From Erwinia sp. HDF1-3R (lineage in GTDB: Bacteria; Pseudomonadota; Gammaproteobacteria; Enterobacterales; Enterobacteriaceae), in contig NZ_CP155071.1 of the NCBI RefSeq assembly GCF_039621855.1, positions 2,604,001 to 2,668,000 of the forward strand: DNA of 64,000 bases, in the 5' to 3' direction. The translations under genes and the position numbers were made by a program. The notes beneath the pieces are model-generated. The model was not told the DNA's origin, did not search any database, and worked only from the letters and a program-made list of their open reading frames with translations. This document shows, one piece after another, positions 10,146-19,168 of this stretch (positions are counted from its first letter, which is position 1; each line of letters begins with the position of its first letter).

Positions 10146-11066
10146 TTAGTAACGAATTTTGGGATCGATAACCGCATAGAGCACGTCAACGATCGCATTA
10201 AACAGGATGGTCAGCACCCCCACCAGAATAGTCAGGCTCAGCACCAGCGAATAGTCGCGGTTAAGCGCGCCGTTAACAAACAGCTGACCAATGCCCGGCA
10301 GGCCGTAGATGGTTTCAATCACCATTGAGCCGGTAATGATGCCGACAAAAGCCGGACCGAGATAGGAGAGTACCGGCAGCATCGCGGGTTTCAGCGCATG
10401 CCGCAGCACGATGCGGTGCATTGGCAGCCCCTTGGCGCGAGCGGTGCGGATAAAGTTGGAGTGCAGCACCTCAATCATTGAGCCGCGCATAATACGCGCG
10501 ATGCTGGCGATATAAGCCAGCGACAGGGCCACCATCGGCAGGATCATAAATTTCGCCTCACCGCCGTTCCAGCCGCCACCCGGCAGCCACTTCAGTGCAA
10601 TGGCGAAGATCAGCACCAGCAGCGGTGCCACCACAAAGCTCGGTATTACCACGCCGGTCATTGCCACCCCCATCACCATAAAGTCCCATTTGCTGTTTTG
10701 CTTCAGCGCGGCAATGACCCCGGCGGTCACCCCGAGGATAATGGCCAGCAAAAAGGCCGCCAGGCCCAGCTTAGCGGAGACCGGGAACGCGTGGCCTACC
10801 AGGTAGTTAACCGAATAGTCTTTATATTTAAACGACGGACCAAAATCCCCATGTGCCAGCTGGATCAGGTAGTTGCCGTACTGCTTCCAGATGGGATCGT
10901 TCAGATGGTATTTGGCTTCAATGTTTGCCATAACTTCCGGCGACAGCGTGCGCTCGCCGGTAAAGGGGCTGCCTGGTGCAAGGCGCATCATAAAAAAGGA
11001 GATGGTAATCAGAATGAGTAACGTCGGGATCGCTTCCAGAACACGACGAAATATAAACTTTAACAT
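10146..11066 (-). CDS. oppB: Oligopeptide ABC transporter permease OppB
   Basis: First membrane subunit of the permease, 306 residues, six predicted helices beginning with AIPTLLILITISFFMMRL. The EAA-type loop is RTARAKGLPMHRIVLRHAL. It follows oppA after about 80 bases that include a GC-rich stem-loop (11117-11138). That stem-loop probably lowers expression of oppBCDF relative to the abundant binding protein, as seen with the oppA-oppB intergenic region in other enterobacteria. Confidence 0.95.
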   Translation of the reverse strand: MLKFIFRRVLEAIPTLLILITISFFMMRLAPGSPFTGERTLSPEVMANIEAKYHLNDPIWKQYGNYLIQLAHGDFGPSFKYKDYSVNYLVGHAFPVSAKLGLAAFLLAIILGVTAGVIAALKQNSKWDFMVMGVAMTGVVIPSFVVAPLLVLIFAIALKWLPGGGWNGGEAKFMILPMVALSLAYIASIARIMRGSMIEVLHSNFIRTARAKGLPMHRIVLRHALKPAMLPVLSYLGPAFVGIITGSMVIETIYGLPGIGQLFVNGALNRDYSLVLSLTILVGVLTILFNAIVDVLYAVIDPKIRY

Positions 11067-11116
11067 TGCCCGTACCTGCTGGCTTGTGCCTTAGCACTGC
11101 TTAAAATGAGACACGC

Positions 11117-11138
11117 AGGAGGAGGTGACCCTCCCCCT
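11117..11138 (-). terminator. Stem-loop between oppA and oppB
   Basis: AGGAGGAGG and CCTCCCCCT form a 9-bp stem with one mismatch around a 4-nt loop (plus-strand reading). There is no T-run downstream on the minus strand. It more likely stabilises oppA mRNA or partially attenuates than fully terminates. Confidence 0.45.
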
Positions 11139-11148
11139 GTTGTTGCCA

Positions 11149-12780
11149 TTAATGTTTGATGATGTAGAGATCTTTGTCGTACACGTAGTTCAGCGGATCT
11201 TTACCGGTATAGCCGCCGACGTAAGGCTTAACCAGGCGGGTATTGGCATAGTAAAAGACCGGCACAATGGTCGAATCCTTATCTAGAGTCTCTTCCGCCT
11301 GGGTGTAGGCTGCGCTGCGCTCTTTTTCGTTACTGGACGTGGACGCGGCAGCAATCGCCTTGTCAAAATCTGCTGATTTATAATGAGAAGTGTTATTGCT
11401 GCTGCCGGAAGTCATGGTATTCAGGAATGACGTCGGCTCGTTGTAATCCGCGCACCAGGCGGCACGGGCAACATCAAATGTTCCCTGGTGACGCGTATCA
11501 AGGAAGGTTTTCCACTCCTGATTGGTCAGTTTTACATTCACACCTAAATTTTTCTTCCAGATGGATGCCGCCGCGATAGCCAGCTTTTTATGCAAATCGG
11601 AGGTGTTGTAAAGCAGTTCGAAAGTCAGCGGTTTGTCGGCGGTATAGCCCGCCTCGGCAAGCAGCTTTTTCGCTTCAGCATTACGCTGATCCTGCGTTTC
11701 GCTAAACCACGCGGGTTTCGTCACATTGGCACCGTCAATCGCAGGCGGCGTGTAGCTGTAGGCGGGCTGCTGCCCCTGCGCCAGGACTTTATTCACCATG
11801 ATGTCACGATCCAGGCCCAGCTTCAGTGCTTCACGGACGCGGGAGTCAGTGAAAGGTGCTTTCTGGTTATTGATTTCGTAGTAGTAAGTACAAAGATAGG
11901 GATCAACGTGCAGCTCTTTTGGATTATCACGCTGTAGCTTTTTAAACAGTTCAATCGGCAGGTTGGTATAGGTCATGTCACTGCCGTTACTGCTGAAATA
12001 GCGGTTAACGTCGCTGACCTCAGAAGGGATCGGCAGGAAGGTGACTTTCTCCAGTTTGGTATGGGCATTATCCCAGTACTGGGGATTGCGCACCACGACA
12101 ATGCGCTCATTGATGATGTGCGATTCAAGCTTGTAGGCACCGTTACCCACCCAGTTCTCCGGTTGAGTCCACTTTTCGCCAAACTTGTCGATAGCAGGCT
12201 TGTAAACCGGGGACATGGAGGGGTGAATAAGCAGCTTGTAGAAATAGGGAACGGACTCGGTAAGGGTTACCTGGAGCGTATGCGCATCTATGGCCTTTAC
12301 GCCAAGCTGATCGGGGCTTTTCTTACCGGCAATAATGTCGTCAACATTTTCAAGATGTCCGTACTGGAGATAGCTGGCGTACGGGGAAGCGGTTTTAGGG
12401 TCAGCCAGGCGCTGCCAGCTGTAGACGAAATCCTGAGCGGTAACCGGCTCACCGTTTGACCATTTCGCGTCTTTGCGCAGATGAAAGGTCCAGATTTTAC
12501 CGTCTTTGTTTTCCCAGCTTTCAGCCACGCCAGGGATCGGGTGACCGGAAAGATCGTTGATGACCAGCCCTTCCAGCAGATCGTAACTGACGTTCGCTTC
12601 AGGCACGCCCTCAATTTTATGCGGATCGAGAGACTGCACCTCGTCGCCATTACCCTTTACCAGCTCCTGCTTCGCCGCCAGCTCAACGCCTGCCGGTACG
12701 GTAGCCGCGATTGCCATATTTCCCGCCAGCGCAGTAAACACCCCAAGCGCAATCAGACTTTTTTTCGTGATATTGGTCAT
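11149..12780 (-). CDS. oppA: Periplasmic oligopeptide-binding protein OppA (copy adjacent to oppB)
   Basis: Periplasmic receptor that binds peptides of about two to five residues largely independently of side chain and delivers them to OppBCDF. 543 residues with a Sec signal peptide cleaved after AIA near residue 26. The SBP family 5 signature region lies around LLEGLVIND and PGVAESWENKDGKIWTFHLR. Compared with the second copy and E. coli, the usual RSGEIDM segment after VNRY is replaced by FSSNGSDM, one residue longer. Transcribed upstream of oppB; 160 bases separate it from the upstream paralogue. Confidence 0.95.
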   Translation of the reverse strand: MTNITKKSLIALGVFTALAGNMAIAATVPAGVELAAKQELVKGNGDEVQSLDPHKIEGVPEANVSYDLLEGLVINDLSGHPIPGVAESWENKDGKIWTFHLRKDAKWSNGEPVTAQDFVYSWQRLADPKTASPYASYLQYGHLENVDDIIAGKKSPDQLGVKAIDAHTLQVTLTESVPYFYKLLIHPSMSPVYKPAIDKFGEKWTQPENWVGNGAYKLESHIINERIVVVRNPQYWDNAHTKLEKVTFLPIPSEVSDVNRYFSSNGSDMTYTNLPIELFKKLQRDNPKELHVDPYLCTYYYEINNQKAPFTDSRVREALKLGLDRDIMVNKVLAQGQQPAYSYTPPAIDGANVTKPAWFSETQDQRNAEAKKLLAEAGYTADKPLTFELLYNTSDLHKKLAIAAASIWKKNLGVNVKLTNQEWKTFLDTRHQGTFDVARAAWCADYNEPTSFLNTMTSGSSNNTSHYKSADFDKAIAAASTSSNEKERSAAYTQAEETLDKDSTIVPVFYYANTRLVKPYVGGYTGKDPLNYVYDKDLYIIKH

Positions 12781-12940
12781 TATCTACTCCAGTTTTTATT
12801 ATTGCTGATGTGGTCTTAACACCAGCTTCCCCCGTTAAACGGGCTATCGGCTCAGGCTTCCGGAACGACGGCATCCCGAGCCGTTAATGCGTTACCCTGA
12901 TTTATTACGGTTTTCGCCCGTCACGAATAACCCGTAGTTC

Positions 12941-14575
12941 TTAATGCTTTACGATGTAGAAATATTTAATATCGGTCAGATCCTGTGGGTCTTTACCGGT
13001 AAATCCACCGACCCAGGGTTTCACCAGCCTTGCACTGACCCGGTAGTAAACCGGCACAATGGCCGAGTCTTTATCGAGCTGAGCTTCCGCCTGCTGATAG
13101 ATGTCCGCGCGCTGCTCATCCGATACCGTCAATGTTTTAGCCATCAGGTCGTCAAAGGCCTGACTTTTATAGAACGCCGTATTAGTGGATGAATCACTCA
13201 GCATGGCATTCAGAAAGGTAGAGGGTTCGTTATAGTCGGCACACCAGGTGGCCCGCGCGACATCGAAATTACCCTGATGCCGGGTATCCAGCATGGTTTT
13301 CCACTCCTGGTTATCCAGCTTCACCCCGGCGCCCAGATTCTTTGTCCACATTGAAGCCGCGGCGATGGCCTGTTTTTTATTCACGTCGGAGGTGTTATAG
13401 AGCAGCGTGAAGCGGAGGGGTTTCTCAGCGCTGTATCCTGCCTCTGCCAGCAGCGCTTTGGCTTTTGCATTGCGTTCTGCCTGCGTCAGCGTCATCCATG
13501 CAGGCTGCATCAGGTGCGCGCCATCAATAAAAGTTGGCGTGAAGCCCCCGGCCGGTATCTGCCCCTGCCCCATAATTTTGTTGGCGATGATATCGCGGTC
13601 GAGGGTGAGCTTAACCGCAGCTCTTACCCGGGGATCGTTAAAGGGCGGTCGTTTGTTGTTCAGCTCGTAGTAAAAGGTGCAGAGCAGCGGACTGATACGC
13701 ACCTGACTGCCCAGGGTTTTCTTCAACGTAGGAAAAAGATCGGGCGGCAGTGCGCTGTTAGTCATATCAATTTCACCGCTGCGATAGCGGTTCACGTCGC
13801 TGCCCTCTGCGGTAACGGGCAGGAAAGTGGCCGTTTCAATAACCGTGCGGGCATTATTCCAGTAAAGTGGATTACGCTTCACTACGATTTTTTCATTGAT
13901 CACCCACTCACTCAGCGTATACGCACCGTTGCCGATAAAGTGGGCGGGCTGCGTCCACTGGTCACCCCATTTTTCCACCGCCTGGCGGTTAACGGGTCGG
14001 AGCGCGGTATTGGCGGCCAGCGCCACAAAATAGGGCACGGGTTCGCTGAGGATGATCTGTACATGCGCGTCATCAAGCGCTTTGATGCCCAGCGCCGATG
14101 GGGGCTTTTTACCCGCCAGAACATCATCAATGTTGTCGATATGGGCAAATTGCAGATAGCTGGCGTAGGGTGAAGCCGTTTTCGGATCCACCAGTCGCTG
14201 CCAGCTATAAACAAAATCGGCTGCGGTTACCGGTTGACCATTGCTCCAGCGGGCATCCTTACGCAGCGTGAACGTCCAGATTCTGCTCTGCTGATGACTC
14301 CAGCTCTCTGCCACGCCAGGCACAATGTGGCCGTTATTATCCGTGGTGACTAACCCTTCAAGCAGATTGCCGACAACGTTACTTTCAGGCACCCCTTCAA
14401 TTTTTTGCGGATCCAATGAAGAGACTTCGCTGCCATTATTAATCGTGATGGCCTGACTGGCGGCGAGCGTTACGCCTGCGGGTACCGTAGCAGCTGACGA
14501 TACGCCGGAGTAAAGACCCAAAACAACTATCATCGCCTGGCTAAAACACGGGCGGCGGTACGAAAGATATTTCAT
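12941..14575 (-). CDS. oppA: Second periplasmic oligopeptide-binding protein, OppA paralogue
   Basis: A 544-residue family 5 solute-binding protein, clearly a tandem paralogue of the downstream oppA: the motifs LDPKTASPYASYLQ-like (VDPKTASPYASYLQFAH), NQEWKTMLDTRHQGNFDVAR and ADYNEPSTFLNAM recur at equivalent places. A signal peptide ends near SSA (residue 28). It keeps RSGEIDM, as in E. coli OppA, and the C-terminal YFYIVKH. It is the promoter-proximal gene of the operon. E. coli K-12 has one oppA here (mppA lies elsewhere), so a second receptor probably broadens the peptide range. A sigma-54-like promoter and NtrC-like sites lie upstream. Confidence 0.9.
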   Translation of the reverse strand: MKYLSYRRPCFSQAMIVVLGLYSGVSSAATVPAGVTLAASQAITINNGSEVSSLDPQKIEGVPESNVVGNLLEGLVTTDNNGHIVPGVAESWSHQQSRIWTFTLRKDARWSNGQPVTAADFVYSWQRLVDPKTASPYASYLQFAHIDNIDDVLAGKKPPSALGIKALDDAHVQIILSEPVPYFVALAANTALRPVNRQAVEKWGDQWTQPAHFIGNGAYTLSEWVINEKIVVKRNPLYWNNARTVIETATFLPVTAEGSDVNRYRSGEIDMTNSALPPDLFPTLKKTLGSQVRISPLLCTFYYELNNKRPPFNDPRVRAAVKLTLDRDIIANKIMGQGQIPAGGFTPTFIDGAHLMQPAWMTLTQAERNAKAKALLAEAGYSAEKPLRFTLLYNTSDVNKKQAIAAASMWTKNLGAGVKLDNQEWKTMLDTRHQGNFDVARATWCADYNEPSTFLNAMLSDSSTNTAFYKSQAFDDLMAKTLTVSDEQRADIYQQAEAQLDKDSAIVPVYYRVSARLVKPWVGGFTGKDPQDLTDIKYFYIVKH

Positions 14576-14635
14576 TAAGCGTAGTTAACCTGTGTTTTTG
14601 GATCTGTTTTCAGATCGGTTAAAGCCGATCTTATT

Positions 14636-14651
14636 TGCACATCCAATGCCA
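14636..14651 (-). promoter_or_regulatory. Candidate sigma-54 promoter of the opp operon
   Basis: On the minus strand TGGCATTGGATGTGCA matches the sigma-54 consensus TGGCACG-N4-TTGCW at nine of twelve defined positions, with GG and GC at the invariant 10-base spacing. Transcription would start near 14626, giving a leader of about 50 bases before the paralogue oppA. Inferred from sequence only; a sigma-70 promoter may also exist. Confidence 0.4.
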
Positions 14652-15070
14652 ATTATGAAGACGATTTCCGAAAACTATCAGAACGCTGATTTCGACGCCA
14701 AACCTAAATAACAAAAATGTTAACTTATTCTCTTTTATCACGAAACGATCACAAGAAGAAGTGTTATTTAACAAAGCAAATTAAGTAACAGAGGGCTATT
14801 TATCAACAGGTTAACTCGATTCAGGCCTGGAATGTGCCGATCGCGCCTTTTTTTGACGTTTGCCGTAGGGAGAGGAGTGAGAATCCACACTTTACCGGCG
14901 TCTTTGCCCAGAATGCAGGGAATGATTAGCATTTTATTCCAGCATCAAGCCATTCTATCGGATTTTAGTCGTGAAATTTTAATAACATTTTCAGGTTAGC
15001 TTCTGATAAGAATGCAATTTTCAGTAATTACATTAATAATTGAGCGCGGATATTAAGCAGAAGGAATAAA

Positions 15071-15118
15071 TGCACCATAAAGGGGCGATAAACGCGTACA
15101 GTGCATCACTTTGGTGCG
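15071..15118. promoter_or_regulatory. Candidate NtrC enhancer (two sites)
   Basis: TGCATCACTTTGGTGCG (15102-15118) matches the 17-bp NtrC palindrome TGCACCA-N3-TGGTGCA at 12 of 14 positions. A second, half-conserved site TGCACCATAAAGGGGCG (15071-15087) lies 31 bases away centre to centre, three helical turns, close to the spacing of the paired sites at glnA. The rest of the 613-base gap between ychE and oppA (14576-15188) is AT-rich, with no gene that I can support. Confidence 0.45.
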
Positions 15119-15188
15119 CAAGGAGACCTGCGATGGAAAATAAGCGCAGATTATGCGCTTTATATTGGGCTCTTCAGGCAGGAGTCGT

Positions 15189-15836
15189 TTAGTGCGTCAG
15201 ACCGGGAAAGAGCACTTTGATACCGGTAACAATAAATTCGATCCCCAGCGCCATGAGCAGCAGCCCCATTATGCGGGTGATGACGTTGATGCCGGTCTGT
15301 CCCAATACCCTGACCATGAGCGGTGCCGCACGAAACAGCAGCCAGCAGCAAAACGCAAACAGCGCAATGGCGAGGCTAAAGCCCAGCAGATTTTGCCAGC
15401 TGTGATACCGCGTGCTCCAGACGATGGTGGAACTGATCGCGCCCGGGCCGGCCATTAACGGCAGCGCCAGCGGCACTACGCCGATACTCTCCCTGATTTC
15501 CGTCTCTGATTTTTCCTGTTTATTCTGCTTATCTTCCCCCAGCTTACCGCTGATCATCGACATCGCTATGGTCACCACGAGGATGCCGCCCGCGATACGA
15601 AAGGAGTCGATTGAGATGCCGAACAGTTGCAGGATGGCATCGCCCAGAAATAACGAGGTCAGGAGAATGATCGCCACCGAGAGGTTAGCTGTCATATTGG
15701 TTTTGTTGCGCGCAGCGGGAACCTGATAGCGAGTCATACTGATGAAGACAGGAATGATCCCAACCGGATTAACCAGGGCGAATAAACCCACAAAAAATTT
15801 AATATAGCCTGAGAAATCTAAAATTACCGGGTTCAC
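15189..15836 (-). CDS. ychE: MarC-family inner membrane protein YchE
   Basis: A 215-residue MarC/UPF0056 protein with about six transmembrane helices; function unknown despite the historical link of MarC to antibiotic resistance. Family features include FALVNPVGIIPVFISMT near the N-terminus and the loop GEDKQNKQEKSETEIRE. A longer frame to 15896 exists, but the GTG at 15836 is chosen because AGGAG lies six bases before it and the length then equals E. coli YchE exactly. It lies upstream of opp in the same direction, as in E. coli. Confidence 0.9.
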   Translation of the reverse strand: MNPVILDFSGYIKFFVGLFALVNPVGIIPVFISMTRYQVPAARNKTNMTANLSVAIILLTSLFLGDAILQLFGISIDSFRIAGGILVVTIAMSMISGKLGEDKQNKQEKSETEIRESIGVVPLALPLMAGPGAISSTIVWSTRYHSWQNLLGFSLAIALFAFCCWLLFRAAPLMVRVLGQTGINVITRIMGLLLMALGIEFIVTGIKVLFPGLTH

Positions 15837-16066
15837 ACTGTACTCCTGAAAGGGCCTGTTCAACGTGCGGTAATTTAATGCAAAAGCAATGCGCATACCA
15901 TCCCGCCGGGGTAGAATTTCCGCCTGTATTTTCCACCAAAAACCAGTATAAAAACCTCAATACAGGTTAATACCCCCTATTACTGTCTGTCAGGCGGCGT
16001 TTGCCGCTCGACATCTACCGCCTGGTTCAAATTATGTGAGCTGAAAGGTATCAGCAGAGATTATCG

Positions 16067-16080
16067 GTGATCCAGATCAA
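16067..16080 (+). promoter_or_regulatory. FNR-like palindrome upstream of adhE
   Basis: GTGATCCAGATCAA matches the FNR consensus TTGAT-N4-ATCAA at 9 of 10 positions, about 275 bases before the adhE start. FNR or CRP could use it. adhE is strongly expressed without oxygen in E. coli, where several regulators act, so a role is plausible but unproven. Confidence 0.35.
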
Positions 16081-16097
16081 CTCTGGAGTACCTCATT

Positions 16098-16210
16098 ATG
16101 AGTAAGCTTTGTTTTGTCAGAGCAGGTCTTAACGGACCTCCCTCTGAATGAGAAACCTGATCCGCCAGGTAAAGCAGGCGATTCAGTTCAATGATGACAT
16201 CAGGAGGGAG
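16098..16210 (+). other. Structured adhE leader with possible 17-codon upstream ORF
   Basis: An ATG at 16098 with GGAG nine bases before it opens a 17-codon frame (MSKLCFVRAGLNGPPSE) ending at 16151. Just before its stop, CTCCCTCTGA (16138-16147) can pair with TCAGGAGGGAG (16200-16210) with one bulge. E. coli adhE is known to have a long leader processed by RNase III, so structure here fits; the leader peptide is speculative. The 518-base gap between ychE and adhE otherwise shows no gene. Confidence 0.3.
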
Positions 16211-16354
16211 ACTCTTTCAGTAAACACAGACGCTTTATTTTGTAAAACCTTTGGGCCTGTCACATTAATAAAACAATAAGTTAAAGCCTGGTTACTACAA
16301 TTAAAGGTTCTGATTCGTTTACTAATAGAGTTTAACTTTCATCAGGAGAGCATT

Positions 16355-19045
16355 ATGGCCGTTACTAATGTTGCTGAACTTAACGCACTGGTTGAGCGTG
16401 TTAAAAAAGCACAGCGTGAGTATGCTAATTTCACCCAGGAGCAGGTGGATAAAATTTTCCGCGCAGCCGCGCTGGCCGCAGCAGACGCGCGCATCCCCCT
16501 GGCTAAGATGGCCGTTGCTGAGTCGGGTATGGGGATTGTCGAAGACAAGGTGATCAAAAACCACTTCGCTTCTGAATATATCTACAACGCTTACAAAGAT
16601 GAAAAAACCTGCGGCATTCTCGAGACCGATGAGACCTTCGGCACCATCACCATTGCTGAACCTACCGGGCTGATCTGCGGGATCGTGCCAACCACCAACC
16701 CTACCTCTACCGCTATCTTTAAGGCACTGATTAGCCTTAAAACCCGAAACGGTATTATTTTCTCTCCCCATCCACGTGCTAAAGATGCTACCAATAAAGC
16801 AGCGGATATTGTGCTCCAGGCTGCCATTGCCGCCGGCGCACCTAAAGATATTATCGGCTGGATTGATGTCCCCTCCGTGGAGCTTTCCAATCAGCTAATG
16901 CACCATCCGGATATTAATCTGATCCTCGCCACCGGCGGCCCCGGCATGGTTAAGGCAGCTTACAGCTCAGGGAAACCGGCCATCGGCGTTGGCGCAGGTA
17001 ATACCCCGGTTGTTATTGATGAAACGGCGGACGTCAAACGTGCCGTGGCGTCAATCCTGATGTCAAAAACCTTTGATAACGGCGTCATCTGTGCGTCAGA
17101 GCAGTCCGTTATCGTGGTTGATGCTATTTATGATGCGGTCCGTGAACGCTTCTCCAGCCACGGTGGCTACATGCTTCAGGGCCAGGAGCTGAAGGCCGTT
17201 CAGGACATCATTTTGAAAAATGGCGGCCTGAATGCCGCTATCGTCGGTCAGCCTGCGGTCAAAATTGCCGAGATGGCCGGGATTAGCGTACCGGGTAACA
17301 CCAAAATTCTTATTGGCGAAGTGGAAAGGGTTGATGAGTCAGAACCTTTCGCACATGAAAAGCTCTCCCCTACCCTCGCGATGTACCGGGCAAAAGATTT
17401 TGAAGATGCCGTGGTTAAGGCTGAAAAACTGGTAGCGATGGGCGGCATCGGGCACACCTCATGCCTCTATACCGATCAGGATAACGAGCGTGAACGCGTC
17501 AATTTCTTCGGTGATAAGATGAAAACGGCACGTATCCTGATTAATACTCCGGCGTCACAGGGGGGCATTGGCGACCTGTATAACTTTAAGCTGGCCCCTT
17601 CGCTGACGCTGGGCTGTGGTTCATGGGGGGGTAACTCCATTTCTGAAAACGTCGGACCTAAACATCTGATCAACAAGAAAACCGTGGCCAAGCGAGCAGA
17701 AAATATGTTGTGGCATAAACTTCCCAAATCTATCTATTTCCGCCGCGGTTCCCTGCCTATCGCCATGGAAGAAGTGGCGACGGATGGAGCCAAACGCGCC
17801 TTTATCGTGACCGACCGTTATCTGTTCAACAACGGCTATGCCGATCAGATCATTACCGTACTGAAATCACACGGTATTGAAACGGAAGTGTTCTTTGAGG
17901 TCGAAGCGGATCCGACGCTAAGCGTGGTACGTAAAGGCGCTGAACAGATGCACTCCTTTAAGCCCGACGTGATTATTGCGCTTGGCGGCGGATCGCCAAT
18001 GGATGCGGCCAAAATCATGTGGGTGATGTACGAACATCCTGAAACGCACTTTGAAGAGCTGGCCCTGCGCTTTATGGATATTCGTAAACGCATCTACAAG
18101 TTCCCTAAGATGGGCGTGAAGGCAAAAATGATTGCCATTACCACCACCTCTGGTACCGGTTCTGAAGTCACACCTTTCGCCGTGGTGACTGATGATGCGA
18201 CCGGTCAGAAATATCCGCTGGCAGATTATGCGCTGACGCCGGATATGGCCATCGTAGACGCCAACCTGGTGATGAATATGCCGAAATCCCTGTGCGCCTT
18301 TGGTGGCCTGGATGCGGTGGTACATTCACTGGAAGCCTACGTTTCCGTGCTGGCAAATGAATACTCTGACGGCCAGGCGCTACAGGCATTAAAACTGCTT
18401 CAGGAGAACCTGCCTGCCAGTTACAGTGAAGGGGCCAGGAATCCAGTAGCCCGTGAGCGCGTGCATAATGCGGCGACCATCGCGGGTATCGCTTTCGCTA
18501 ACGCCTTCCTCGGCGTCTGCCACTCTATGGCGCATAAGCTGGGTTCAGAGTTTCATATTCCACACGGTCTGGCCAACGCCCTGCTTATCGCTAACGTTAT
18601 TCGCTATAACGCCAACGATAACCCAACCAAACAGGCTGCATTCAGTCAGTATGACCGCCCGCAGGCCCGCCGCCGCTATGCTGAGGTTGCTGACCACCTG
18701 CGACTGACCGCGCCTGGCGATCGCACCGCACAGAAGATTGAGAAGCTGCTTAGCTGGCTGGAAGAGATGAAAAGTCAGCTTGGCATTCCGAAATCTATTC
18801 GTGAAGCTGGCGTACAGGAAGCGGACTTCCTGGCGAAAGTTGACCAGCTGGCGGATGATGCCTTCGACGACCAGTGTACCGGTGCCAACCCACGTTATCC
18901 GCTGATTGCCGAACTGAAACAGATCATGTTGGATAGTTTCTACGGCCGCGAATTTACCGAACCCTTTAGCAACATGGCAGAGGCCATTGTTTCACAGTCG
19001 GTTGAAATAAATACGCCTGTGAGAAAAAGCAAAAAGGTAAAATAG
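16355..19045 (+). CDS. adhE: Bifunctional aldehyde-alcohol dehydrogenase AdhE
   Basis: Converts acetyl-CoA to acetaldehyde and then ethanol with two NADH, the main ethanol route in fermentation; the protein forms helical spirosomes in the cytoplasm. 896 residues, close to the E. coli length. The N-terminal CoA-acylating aldehyde dehydrogenase domain (1-440) has the catalytic Cys246 in NGVICASEQS and a GVGAGNTP motif. The C-terminal iron-dependent alcohol dehydrogenase domain (450-870) shows GGGSPMDAAK and the metal-ligand region FANAFLGVCHSMAHKLG with HIPHG. ATCAGGAGAG precedes the ATG. Monocistronic, with a long leader and its own terminator. Confidence 0.97.
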   Translation: MAVTNVAELNALVERVKKAQREYANFTQEQVDKIFRAAALAAADARIPLAKMAVAESGMGIVEDKVIKNHFASEYIYNAYKDEKTCGILETDETFGTITIAEPTGLICGIVPTTNPTSTAIFKALISLKTRNGIIFSPHPRAKDATNKAADIVLQAAIAAGAPKDIIGWIDVPSVELSNQLMHHPDINLILATGGPGMVKAAYSSGKPAIGVGAGNTPVVIDETADVKRAVASILMSKTFDNGVICASEQSVIVVDAIYDAVRERFSSHGGYMLQGQELKAVQDIILKNGGLNAAIVGQPAVKIAEMAGISVPGNTKILIGEVERVDESEPFAHEKLSPTLAMYRAKDFEDAVVKAEKLVAMGGIGHTSCLYTDQDNERERVNFFGDKMKTARILINTPASQGGIGDLYNFKLAPSLTLGCGSWGGNSISENVGPKHLINKKTVAKRAENMLWHKLPKSIYFRRGSLPIAMEEVATDGAKRAFIVTDRYLFNNGYADQIITVLKSHGIETEVFFEVEADPTLSVVRKGAEQMHSFKPDVIIALGGGSPMDAAKIMWVMYEHPETHFEELALRFMDIRKRIYKFPKMGVKAKMIAITTTSGTGSEVTPFAVVTDDATGQKYPLADYALTPDMAIVDANLVMNMPKSLCAFGGLDAVVHSLEAYVSVLANEYSDGQALQALKLLQENLPASYSEGARNPVARERVHNAATIAGIAFANAFLGVCHSMAHKLGSEFHIPHGLANALLIANVIRYNANDNPTKQAAFSQYDRPQARRRYAEVADHLRLTAPGDRTAQKIEKLLSWLEEMKSQLGIPKSIREAGVQEADFLAKVDQLADDAFDDQCTGANPRYPLIAELKQIMLDSFYGREFTEPFSNMAEAIVSQSVEINTPVRKSKKVK

Positions 19046-19064
19046 TAAAATTTGTGTAAAAAAA

Positions 19065-19087
19065 AACCCGCCAGTGGCGGGTTTTTT
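19065..19087. terminator. Bidirectional terminator between adhE and tdk
   Basis: AACCCGCC and GGCGGGTT form a perfect stem around AGT, with a run of A before and T after it, so it can terminate in both directions for the convergent genes adhE and tdk. Confidence 0.9.
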
Positions 19088-19168
19088 CCAGTAATGTTTA
19101 ATAAAACTAATAGACGACGGAAATAAGAAGCAGGCTATTCATATACCTGCCTACCAGAATAGCCCGGA

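Noticed and set aside
14824-14839. Alternative sigma-54 promoter CGGCACATTCCAGGCC (minus strand)
   Set aside because: GG-N10-GC spacing is right, but the -12 element AGGCC is poor; the 14636-14651 element fits better.
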